From FEN-727 sp036508635 (GTDB lineage: Bacteria; Actinomycetota; Geothermincolia; Fen-727; Anoxymicrobiaceae), in the NCBI GenBank assembly GCA_036508635.1, contig DATCGY010000223.1:1-10548 (forward strand): a DNA stretch of 10,548 nt, read 5' to 3'. Positions within the stretch are counted from its first letter, which is position 1. Each line of letters begins with the position of its first letter. The position numbers and the translations under genes were made by a program. The notes beneath the pieces were generated by a model. It worked only from the letters and a program-made list of their open reading frames with translations, ran no database searches and was not told the DNA's origin. Positions 1 through 5,918 of this stretch are shown here, in pieces.

Positions 1-1526
1 GCACCCAGACCGCGGAGACATCGGTCCTCAATGTCTCTGGCTCCGATCAGATGATAGCCCGTGCGGCTCTCGGCAGGACGGCTTACGATTTCACGGTGAG
101 AAACGGCCAGATAATCCTTTTCGCCGCTTCGCCTGTCTACCGTGAGGGCACGAGTTCTCTCGTGGGAGTGCTCGTGATCGACAGGCACGCAACCGACCTC
201 GAAAGAGAGCTGACGGATACGTCGGGATTGGGCCCGTCCGGAAAGATAGTGCTAAGCAAGCTCGCGGATGGCGAGATCCAGGCCGCCGTCCCGACCGAGA
301 AACCGCGTTCGACCACGTTCGTCCTTGCGACCCTTTCCGGCAGTTCGGGATCCGCTCTCGTAAAGGCGGCGCATGGGGAGCGGGGCGAAATACAGACCAA
401 AGAGGGCTCGGCAAACCTCGTGGTCTCATTTGATTCTGTTGCTGTAAGCAACTGGGGAGTAACGGTTTCGGCGGACAGCAAAGAAGCTTTTGCGCCCGTA
501 TACAGGTTGAGGAACGTGGACATACTTGTGATAGTCGTTCTACTCATCGGGGGGTGCGCTCTGGCTTACCTTATCGCCAGGTCGATCGCCCGTCCACTCG
601 AGGAGCTCCAGGACGGGGTCAAGGCGCTCGCCGGCGGCGAACTGGGCACAAGGGTGACGATAAGCGACGGCCTCGAAGTCACCACCCTCGCGGACGAGTT
701 CAACAAGATGGCGGGAAGGCTCGACGACCTCTACCAGACACTCGAGAAGAAAGTCGATGAGCGAACCAGAGAGCTTCAGGAAGCGAACGAGCGACTGAAG
801 ATACTCGACGAGCTCAAAAGCGATTTCGTTTCGATGGCATCACATGAACTTCGCTCGCCGCTATCATCGATGAAGATGGGTGTAGCCACCGTCGTAAGGG
901 AGATGGTTGGCTCCCTGAACGACGAGCAGAAGATGATGCTGACCATTGCCGAGAGAAACATCGACAGGTTGACCAAGCTGACCACCGACCTTCTGGACCT
1001 GACCAAGATCGAGGCGAGGCAGCTCGATCTCGAGCTCAACGAAAACGACCTCTTCGAGCTGGCCCGTGAAGTGGTCGAGAGTGACGAGCCCGCGGCGACG
1101 GCCAAGGATCTGCGACTCGAGGTCATATCCCGCAACGGACCGGTTACAGCGAGGTGCGACCGCGACCGCGTGTACCAGGTGCTGCAGAACCTTCTGGGCA
1201 ATGCGATTAACTACACGGACGAGGGCAGCGTTACCGTTTCCATAGACCTCAGGGATGACTGGGTCGAGGTGGACGTAACCGACACAGGGCCGGGTATCTC
1301 CCCGCAAGCCATCGGTACGATCTTCGAGAAGTGGTCCCAGGCACATGCCGATACGCGCTCCGAAAAAAGAGGAACAGGCTTGGGTCTGGCCATCTGCAAG
1401 GGTATAGTGGAAGCGCACGGGGGAAGCATCACCGTCCAGAGTCAAGTTGGAGAAGGCACAACGTTTACCTTCAGGGTGCCGGTTCGGGGTCCCGATGAGA
1501 GAAAAGAAAAAAATACTGATAGTTGA
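1..1526 (+). CDS. Cache-type membrane sensor histidine kinase (5' end cut off)
   Basis: The reading frame is open from the first complete codon (nt 3) to the TGA at 1524-1526, so the N-terminus lies outside the window and the Met at nt 51 is probably internal. Numbering from nt 3, residues 1 to about 165 look like the end of an extracytoplasmic Cache-like sensor domain. A hydrophobic membrane segment follows at about 173-194, then a HAMP domain (about 192-239), a charged coiled-coil linker, and a HisKA domain with the H-box SHELRSPL (phospho-acceptor His281, nt 843-845). The HATPase domain shows the N-box NLLGNAINY (396-404), G1 DTGPGIS (427-433), an F-box-like IFEKW, and G2 GTGLGLAI (457-464). 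All catalytic boxes are intact, so it should autophosphorylate. It overlaps the downstream response regulator by 32 bp, which suggests translational coupling and a cognate pair. The ligand is unknown. Confidence 0.93.
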   Translation, partial: TQTAETSVLNVSGSDQMIARAALGRTAYDFTVRNGQIILFAASPVYREGTSSLVGVLVIDRHATDLERELTDTSGLGPSGKIVLSKLADGEIQAAVPTEKPRSTTFVLATLSGSSGSALVKAAHGERGEIQTKEGSANLVVSFDSVAVSNWGVTVSADSKEAFAPVYRLRNVDILVIVVLLIGGCALAYLIARSIARPLEELQDGVKALAGGELGTRVTISDGLEVTTLADEFNKMAGRLDDLYQTLEKKVDERTRELQEANERLKILDELKSDFVSMASHELRSPLSSMKMGVATVVREMVGSLNDEQKMMLTIAERNIDRLTKLTTDLLDLTKIEARQLDLELNENDLFELAREVVESDEPAATAKDLRLEVISRNGPVTARCDRDRVYQVLQNLLGNAINYTDEGSVTVSIDLRDDWVEVDVTDTGPGISPQAIGTIFEKWSQAHADTRSEKRGTGLGLAICKGIVEAHGGSITVQSQVGEGTTFTFRVPVRGPDERKEKNTDS

Positions 1527-1869
1527 CGACAACTACGATGTCATTGCTACGTACAAGGTGGTCCTCGACCGGATGGGGTACGGAGTCGAGATCGCGCGGG
1601 ATGGGAACGAGTGCCTCGACAAGATCGAGCAAGAGAAGCCCGACATGGTGTTGCTCGATGTGCTCCTGCCCGGTCTCTCCGGCAGCGAGGTGTGCCGACG
1701 CATAAAAGACACCGTGCATACAAAGGATGTGCCCGTCGTGGCCATCACGGCGAGCCTCGCGGCGGCCACGCGCGAGAAGATGTCCCAGGTGGGAGCCGAC
1801 GAGTTCCTGCTCAAGCCAATAGACGTCTCAGACCTCAACCGGGTCATCAAGAAGTTCCTCGGCGTGTAG
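1495..1869 (+). CDS. Receiver-only response regulator (CheY/Spo0F-like)
   Basis: A 124-residue protein that is a single receiver domain. The acidic pocket is D11/D12 after the strand KKILIVDD. The phospho-acceptor is D55 in VLLDVLLPG, the switch Thr is T85 in AITAS, and the conserved Lys is K107 in LLKP. There is no DNA-binding or enzymatic output domain after residue 124, so it must act by protein contact or as a phosphorelay intermediate. I chose the ATG at 1495 because MREKKKILIVDD begins a normal receiver strand and a weak G-rich site (GGGG) lies about 7 nt upstream. A TTG at 1447 is in frame but would add 16 residues that are out of place for a receiver. It overlaps the histidine kinase by 32 bp and is presumably its partner. 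No clear terminator follows. Confidence 0.9.
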   Translation: MREKKKILIVDDNYDVIATYKVVLDRMGYGVEIARDGNECLDKIEQEKPDMVLLDVLLPGLSGSEVCRRIKDTVHTKDVPVVAITASLAAATREKMSQVGADEFLLKPIDVSDLNRVIKKFLGV

Positions 1870-1886
1870 CTTCCCGGCGGGCTTAG

Positions 1887-1893
1887 AAAGGAG
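1887..1893 (+). promoter_or_regulatory. Strong Shine-Dalgarno site for the small ORF at 1901
   Basis: AAAGGAG lies 7 nt before the ATG at 1901. It is as good as or better than the sites of the clear genes here. It does not serve the FAD enzyme, whose own site is at 1964-1970, so it is the main argument that the short ORF at 1901 is translated. Confidence 0.5.
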
Positions 1894-1900
1894 CCTGAGG

Positions 1901-1993
1901 ATGGAGGGGCAGCAAATCCCCCAATCCCCGTCGTCCGATGAAGAGATCAGGAAGACAGCCGGCAAGGAGGCTGATCATGCCGAAGTCGAATGA
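1901..1993 (+). CDS. Possible small protein / leader peptide, 30 aa
   Basis: ATG at 1901 to TGA at 1991-1993 encodes 30 residues beginning MEGQQIPQSP. The peptide is very polar and rich in Glu, Gln, Lys and Asp, with no membrane segment, no Cys and no recognisable domain. Support is positional: an AAAGGAG site 7 nt upstream, and a stop codon 17 nt inside the next gene, whose own ribosome binding site sits within this ORF. That layout fits translational coupling: ribosomes ending at 1993 would already be at the 1977 start. It may encode a real small protein, act only as a coupling leader, or be chance. I do not recognise the peptide. Confidence 0.35.
   Translation: MEGQQIPQSPSSDEEIRKTAGKEADHAEVE
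1964..1970 (+). promoter_or_regulatory. Ribosome binding site that fixes the start of the AGPS-like gene
   Basis: AAGGAGG lies 6 nt before the ATG at 1977. This decides the start in favour of 1977 over the in-frame upstream ATG at 1938, which has no purine-rich site and would add 13 basic residues (MKRSGRQPARRLI). Confidence 0.75.
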
Positions 1994-3653
1994 GATTGAA
2001 GCACGCTGGTGGGGTTGGGGCGACGTAAACAAGACCTACGAAGTAGAAAAACGTCCCACCTACGTGCCTTTCATAGAAGACAAGCTCGACGTCGGAGTCG
2101 AGCAGGTCCGCACCCCGGATCCCGACATAAACGAGCTGGAGTTGCGTGAGTCCCGGTTACAGCCTGACGCGATCGACGCGCTCAAGAAGATAGTAGGGGA
2201 GGACAACGTCTCGACCACGAGGCGGGACCGCGTCATGCACGCTATAGGAAGGAGCTACCGCGACTGCCTGCTCGCGCGCATGGGACAGATAAAGCACCCG
2301 CCCGACGCGGTCATATTCCCGGGCTCGGAAGACGAGATAGTCGAGCTGCTGAAGCTGGCCGAGGATAGGTCGCTTGCCGTTACGCCTTTCTGCGGAGGCT
2401 CGAGCGTCGTCGGAGGTGTCGAGCCACTCGACGTCGAGGGTTTCGCCGGCACGCTGTCCATCGACCTGAGGCGCATGGACAAGGTGCTGCGGGTCGACGT
2501 AGAGAGCCGCACCGCCCGCATCCAGGCGGGGATATGGGGCCCGGAGCTCGAGGACGAGCTCGCGAAGTTCAAGGTGTACCTGGGACACGCACCCGAGTCT
2601 TTTCTCTACAGCGGGCTCGGCGGTTGGATAGCGAGCCGGGGCGCAGGCCGCCAGTCGACCAGCTACGGCAAGATCGAAGACATGATCGAGTCCGTCCGCA
2701 TGGTGACCCCGCGCGGCATCATCGAGACGAGAGACGTTCCGGCTTCGGCGACCGGGCCCGACCTCGACAGGATAATCTGTGGGTCCGAGGGCACGCTCGG
2801 CATTATCACCGAGGCGACTATGAAGGTCCATCCGCTGCCGCAGTTCTACGACTACCGCGGCCAGCTCTTCAAGACTTTCGAGGGCGGAGTTCAGGCGGTG
2901 CGCGAGATGCTGCAGCACGGCCTTTTCCCCGAAACCATAAGAATATCCGACGACGAGGAAAGCTCCATGGCCATGCGGGTGCGCAGGCCCTCCAGCAACC
3001 CCACCAAGGAGCAGGCCATGCAGAGCGCGCTCAAGGGGCTGAGCCGGCTCGGCTGGTCGTTCGAGACGGGCGCGTTCGCGATCCTTGGGTGCGAGGGCAA
3101 GAAGGTCGACGTGGCGGCCCGCATGAAACGAATGCAGGCCATCTGTCGCAAGAACGGCGCGATACCCCTGGGCAAGGGGGCGGGGATGGAGTGGTTCGAG
3201 ACGCGCTATGACAACCCGTACCTGCGCGACATAATGTTCGGCTGGGGCGTTATGACGGACACGCTCGAGACCGCGACGACGTGGGGCAACATAATGCCGC
3301 TCTACCACGCGGTCAAGAAATCGATACGGGGAGCGCTGGCCGACTACGACTCGAAGTCCCTGGTAACGTGCCACCTCTCTCACTCCTACGTCACGGGATC
3401 GAGCCTCTATTTCATCTTCCTCGGCAAGATCGCCATGGGGCGCGAGATCGAGCAGTGGGAGCACATCAAAAGAACGGCGGGGGACACCATCCTAGCAAAC
3501 GGCGGCACCATCACGCACCATCACGGCGTGGGTTACGAGCACGCACCTTGGTTCGAGCGCGAGTACGGGCCCCAGGGCATGGAGCTCTTGCGCGGCATGA
3601 AAAAGGCTCTCGACCCTGCGGGCATCATGAACCCGGGCAAGCTCGGTCTGTAG
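1977..3653 (+). CDS. FAD-binding alkyldihydroxyacetonephosphate synthase-like enzyme (AGPS family)
   Basis: A 558-residue flavoprotein of the PCMH/VAO fold with an FAD-oxidase C-terminal domain. Family alkylglycerone-phosphate synthases swap the acyl chain of acyl-DHAP for a fatty alcohol, making the first ether bond of ether lipids. Visible AGPS marks are the N-terminal RWWGWGD (10-16), the FAD loop FCGGSSVVGG (138-147), GGW..SRGAG...YGKIEDM (215-236), GSEGTLGIITEAT (269-281), the YLRD...DTLETA..W block, and PGKLGL at the C-terminus. From recalled family alignments, the three catalytic elements of mammalian AGPS (Arg419, Tyr578, His615-617) align with R322, Y478 and H514-516, with nearly identical spacing. 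That argues for true AGPS chemistry rather than a glycolate or D-lactate dehydrogenase, which share the fold. A hydrolase gene starts 9 bp after its stop. No DHAP acyltransferase or fatty-alcohol gene is in the window, so the product is inferred. Confidence 0.85.
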   Translation: MPKSNEIEARWWGWGDVNKTYEVEKRPTYVPFIEDKLDVGVEQVRTPDPDINELELRESRLQPDAIDALKKIVGEDNVSTTRRDRVMHAIGRSYRDCLLARMGQIKHPPDAVIFPGSEDEIVELLKLAEDRSLAVTPFCGGSSVVGGVEPLDVEGFAGTLSIDLRRMDKVLRVDVESRTARIQAGIWGPELEDELAKFKVYLGHAPESFLYSGLGGWIASRGAGRQSTSYGKIEDMIESVRMVTPRGIIETRDVPASATGPDLDRIICGSEGTLGIITEATMKVHPLPQFYDYRGQLFKTFEGGVQAVREMLQHGLFPETIRISDDEESSMAMRVRRPSSNPTKEQAMQSALKGLSRLGWSFETGAFAILGCEGKKVDVAARMKRMQAICRKNGAIPLGKGAGMEWFETRYDNPYLRDIMFGWGVMTDTLETATTWGNIMPLYHAVKKSIRGALADYDSKSLVTCHLSHSYVTGSSLYFIFLGKIAMGREIEQWEHIKRTAGDTILANGGTITHHHGVGYEHAPWFEREYGPQGMELLRGMKKALDPAGIMNPGKLGL

Positions 3654-3662
3654 GACCGGGGG

Positions 3663-4544
3663 ATGGCGACGGGGGAACTCAGCTTCATAGCCGGGGACAA
3701 CCGCGCCCGCTTCCCTGACTCCAACTGTCTCTTCATCGATGACGAGAAGCCTGCCATAATCGACCCCGCGACGAAGCGAGCCCGGCTCGAGGCGCTGCAC
3801 CGCGAGAAAGCCGTGCAGTTCGTGGTCAATACCCACTACCACGTCGACCACACCCGATACGACCCGGTCTTTTCGCCGGCTCAGATAGTAGCCAATGCCA
3901 TCGACGCGCCCGCTATCGAAGACCTGGACGAGCTCGCGCGCGCAACTGGCGTCGACGGCGTCCCCTGGCTTCCAGCGTGGAAGCGCACGATCCGCGAGAG
4001 ATGGGAGTGGACCGAGAAACGCGTCACACGCACTGTCGATGACGGCGATACGCTGAGCCTCGGCGCCAACACGCTGCGTTTCATCCACACGCCCGGTCAC
4101 ACGGCCGGCCATACGTGCGTGGAGTTTGTCGAAAAGAACGCCGTTTTCCTCGCGGACATCGACCTGGGAAAGTTCGGGCCGTGGTACGCGAACAGGGGCT
4201 CGGACATAGACGCCTTTCTTGCCTCTATCGAGCGCCTCAAGACTGTGCAGGCCGAGACGTGGTACATGAGCCACGGCGAAGGTGTACTGCACGGAGATAT
4301 AAGCGGCCGTCTGGATGCATTTGCACGCGTCATCCACGGGCGTGAGGAGCGCCTGGCCGAGTTCCTCACCGAGCCACGGACGTTCGACGAGATCGTCGCC
4401 CAAACTATCGTCTACGGCCGGAGGTGGGAGCCGCCCCAGCTATTCGAGCTCTTCGAAGGGATGATGGTCGGCAAGCACCTAGCTCGCCTCGAGCGCGCCG
4501 GCCTCATAGAACGCGACGCCGCCCACTACCGCGCCGTCCGCTGA
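3663..4544 (+). CDS. MBL-fold metallo-hydrolase with C-terminal winged-helix-like tail
   Basis: A 293-residue metallo-beta-lactamase-fold hydrolase. The dinuclear metal site is complete: HYHVDH (H58, H60, D62, H63), H146 in HTPGHTAGH, bridging D165 in FLADID, and H204 in MSHGEG. After about residue 225 a helical tail, including EPRTFDEIVAQTIVYG and a LARLERAGLIER stretch, resembles the small winged-helix-like C-terminal domain of LACTB2-type MBL proteins. No signal peptide is visible, so it is probably cytoplasmic. It starts 9 bp after the AGPS-like gene with only a G-run (GGGGG) upstream, so the two are very likely one transcript. A role on an ester, thioester or phosphodiester linked to the same lipid pathway is possible, but the substrate cannot be told from the sequence. 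Confidence 0.9.
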   Translation: MATGELSFIAGDNRARFPDSNCLFIDDEKPAIIDPATKRARLEALHREKAVQFVVNTHYHVDHTRYDPVFSPAQIVANAIDAPAIEDLDELARATGVDGVPWLPAWKRTIRERWEWTEKRVTRTVDDGDTLSLGANTLRFIHTPGHTAGHTCVEFVEKNAVFLADIDLGKFGPWYANRGSDIDAFLASIERLKTVQAETWYMSHGEGVLHGDISGRLDAFARVIHGREERLAEFLTEPRTFDEIVAQTIVYGRRWEPPQLFELFEGMMVGKHLARLERAGLIERDAAHYRAVR

Positions 4545-4587
4545 GGTTGGCAGCGCTCAAGATCACCAGCTCCATATGTGACTGACG

Positions 4588-4605
4588 GCCCCAACTGACT
4601 GGGGC
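4588..4605. terminator. Hairpin between convergent genes, possible bidirectional terminator
   Basis: GCCCCA-ACTGAC-TGGGGC forms a perfect 6-bp GC-rich stem with a 6-nt loop, placed between the stop codons of the convergent genes at 4544 and 4610. Position fits a shared terminator. There is no T-run on either side, so it is not a classic intrinsic terminator. The remaining spacer shows nothing else. Confidence 0.35.
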
Positions 4606-4609
4606 ATAG

Positions 4610-5419
4610 CTAGTCGCCCTCGAGCACTTCCGCCGCCGTGAACTTCTCGCTCAGGACAGGCTCGAAGTAGGCGCAATCCGGCGCCATCTCAGTGACCATC
4701 TTGTGGAACGGCTCGAGGTCAACCACGCGACTTATCGGCGGGAAGAAGTTGTCGTGATGCTGGGGTACGACGGCGCGAGGGTGGATCGCCGCGGTGACCA
4801 GGGCGGCGCGTCGGCAGATGTCGGTGTGACCCTGCACGGGTAGCATGAGGATATCCGGCCTTGGCTCGCTGAGGCCAAGCGTCACAGCTTCCTCGGGCTT
4901 CAATCCCAGGCTCCCGATGTGGACAACCGTCAAGCCCCCGAAATCGAACGCGTAAATCATTACCGTGCCTGACTGATAATGGCTGAGCCCCTTGACCAGC
5001 TTGCGTTCCCTGAGGATTCCCGGGATGGTCGAAAGGACGAGCCGGGCATCAAAACGGATGTGCCTGGTCGGAACTACATCGACGGTGAAAGTCTCCAGGT
5101 CGATCGACTCCCCGCCTGACAGACTGTTGATCTTCCCTTCAGGGACACCCATCTTCACGAGTGTATCGGCCGCAACCTTGGAGCACCAGACACGAGCGCC
5201 CGAAAGCCCGACGATCTCCGGCACGTCCACGATGTGATCGAAATGGCCGTGAGAGAGGAAGATGTCATCAGCGTCGGACATGTCGGCCGGCTTCTGGCTC
5301 AGGATGGGAGTCGAGTTCTCGTTCCTCGAGAAGAAAGGGTCTATGAGCACGACCTTGCCGGAGTGCTCTATTCGAAAGCCGGCCGTTCCCAGCCACTGGA
5401 AGACAACGTCACTGTTCAT
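4610..5419 (-). CDS. UlaG-like MBL-fold protein with an altered metal site
   Basis: A 269-residue protein of the metal-dependent hydrolase branch of the MBL fold (UlaG / Lactamase_B_2-B_3 type): it opens with FQWLGTAGFRIE and VLIDPFF, then LSHGHFDH (H57, H59, D61, H62). Further conserved positions are H120 in PTRHIRFD and the C-terminal VPQHHDNFFPP. The segment that in relatives reads H-x-G-D, where Asp bridges the two metals, reads HIGSLG here, with Ser170 in place of Asp. This could mean a mononuclear site, altered chemistry or lost activity. The ATG at 5417-5419 has a G-rich upstream stretch (GCGGGGG) and follows the AT-rich divergent region with a perfect -10 box. It is a single-gene unit, convergent with the other MBL gene and divergent from the Nfu gene. 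Function unknown. Confidence 0.87.
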   Translation of the reverse strand: MNSDVVFQWLGTAGFRIEHSGKVVLIDPFFSRNENSTPILSQKPADMSDADDIFLSHGHFDHIVDVPEIVGLSGARVWCSKVAADTLVKMGVPEGKINSLSGGESIDLETFTVDVVPTRHIRFDARLVLSTIPGILRERKLVKGLSHYQSGTVMIYAFDFGGLTVVHIGSLGLKPEEAVTLGLSEPRPDILMLPVQGHTDICRRAALVTAAIHPRAVVPQHHDNFFPPISRVVDLEPFHKMVTEMAPDCAYFEPVLSEKFTAAEVLEGD

Positions 5420-5491
5420 CAGAAGCCCCCGCCTTTGGCAGTTCAGGGTCGGACGCCCGGCCCTTGCACAGCTTTGATATTTGTCATTTTT

Positions 5492-5522
5492 CTATCCGTA
5501 AGATAGGGTTATTATAGCTATC
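5492..5522. repeat. Three CTATC/GATAG half-sites over the divergent promoter
   Basis: CTATC (5492-5496), GATAG (5502-5506) and CTATC (5518-5522) form an inverted pair with a 5-bp spacer plus a third copy 11 bp further on. The palindrome ATAGCTAT (5514-5521) overlaps the last copy, and the set spans the -10 hexamer on both strands. This is what an operator for a dimeric regulator would look like, but the half-sites are only 5 bp, so chance in an AT-rich stretch is possible. Confidence 0.35.
5511..5516 (-). promoter_or_regulatory. Perfect -10 box for the minus-strand UlaG-like gene
   Basis: On the minus strand the sequence reads TATAAT, an exact sigma-70-type -10 hexamer in the AT-rich 154-bp gap between divergent genes. 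It would give a leader of roughly 85 nt before the ATG at 5419. A TTGACT (plus 5528-5533) lies only 11 bp upstream, too close for a normal -35, so the -35 is unclear. On the plus strand the overlapping TATTAT (5510-5515) is a five-of-six -10 match that could serve the Nfu gene. Confidence 0.45.
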
Positions 5523-5573
5523 GATGAAGTCAATAATCGCATTTGTGCTTAAAGCAGGGGAAAGGGGCTTTAG

Positions 5574-5798
5574 ATGACCAAAGAGCAGGTAGAGGGTGTT
5601 CTTGACAAAGTTAGGCCCATGCTTCAGAGGGATGGCGGAGACGTCGAGCTCCTCGAGGTCGAGGAAGACGGAACCGTGAAGGTCCGGCTTGTGGGGGCTT
5701 GCGGCGGTTGCCCGATGGCGACAATGACCCTCAAGAGGGGCATCGAGGCCAAGCTCAAGGAAGAGATCCCTGAGGTAAAAGAAGTAGTAGCGGTCTAG
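5574..5798 (+). CDS. nfu: Nfu-type Fe-S scaffold (NifU C-terminal domain only)
   Basis: A 74-residue stand-alone NifU C-terminal domain. Such proteins hold a [4Fe-4S] cluster between two subunits through a CxxC pair and pass it to client enzymes. The signature is intact: RDGGDVELLEVEEDG near the middle and GACGGCP with C43 and C46. It lacks the N-terminal IscU-like part of NifU and any A-type domain, and is near the minimal length for this fold. The start at 5574 has an AAAGGGG site about 6 nt upstream. It is a one-gene unit: an AT-rich promoter region lies upstream and a strong terminator starts 17 bp after its stop. Clients could include the Fe-S activase and dehydratase encoded just downstream; that link is inferred from proximity. 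Confidence 0.92.
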   Translation: MTKEQVEGVLDKVRPMLQRDGGDVELLEVEEDGTVKVRLVGACGGCPMATMTLKRGIEAKLKEEIPEVKEVVAV

Positions 5799-5815
5799 TC
5801 CGAGCCAGACTGATC

Positions 5816-5852
5816 AAAAGGGTGGCCCATCTAAGTGGTGCCACCCTTTTTC
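5816..5852 (+). terminator. Rho-independent terminator after the Nfu gene
   Basis: A perfect 11-bp stem, AAAAGGGTGGC (5816-5826) with GCCACCCTTTT (5840-5850), encloses a 13-nt loop. The arm runs into five T residues (5847-5851). The A-run on the left arm means it could also work on the minus strand. It separates the Nfu unit from the activase unit. Confidence 0.88.
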
Positions 5853-5876
5853 TATGTGTATAAACCGAAGCCACGC

Positions 5877-5882
5877 TATAAT
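5877..5882 (+). promoter_or_regulatory. Perfect -10 box upstream of the activase gene
   Basis: TATAAT at 5877-5882 is an exact sigma-70-type -10 hexamer, lying 36 bp before the activase ATG and 25 bp after the terminator T-run. At 16-18 bp upstream I see no good TTGACA-like hexamer, so it may be a weak or activator-dependent promoter. It is the best candidate start of the activase/ligase transcript. Confidence 0.5.
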
Positions 5883-5918
5883 CAAATAGATCGAACTGGA
5901 TGGGAGAAAGGATGGTAA

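Noticed and set aside
1870..1900. Possible terminator after the response regulator
   Set aside because: Only a very short CCC/GGG pairing without a T-run; not enough to call.
2157..3464. 435-codon open frame on the minus strand inside the AGPS-like gene
   Set aside because: The plus-strand protein has strong family motifs throughout. The antisense frame is a by-product of GC-biased third codon positions; it is rich in Arg, His and Leu, with no motif and no upstream signal.
5234..5506. 90-codon plus-strand frame over the start of the UlaG-like gene and the promoter region
   Set aside because: Antisense to the HxHxDH-coding part of a clear MBL gene, and runs through the AT-rich regulatory spacer; no motif.
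5528..5533. TTGACT as a -35 box for the minus-strand promoter
   Set aside because: Only 11 bp separate it from the TATAAT, far from the usual 16-18 bp.
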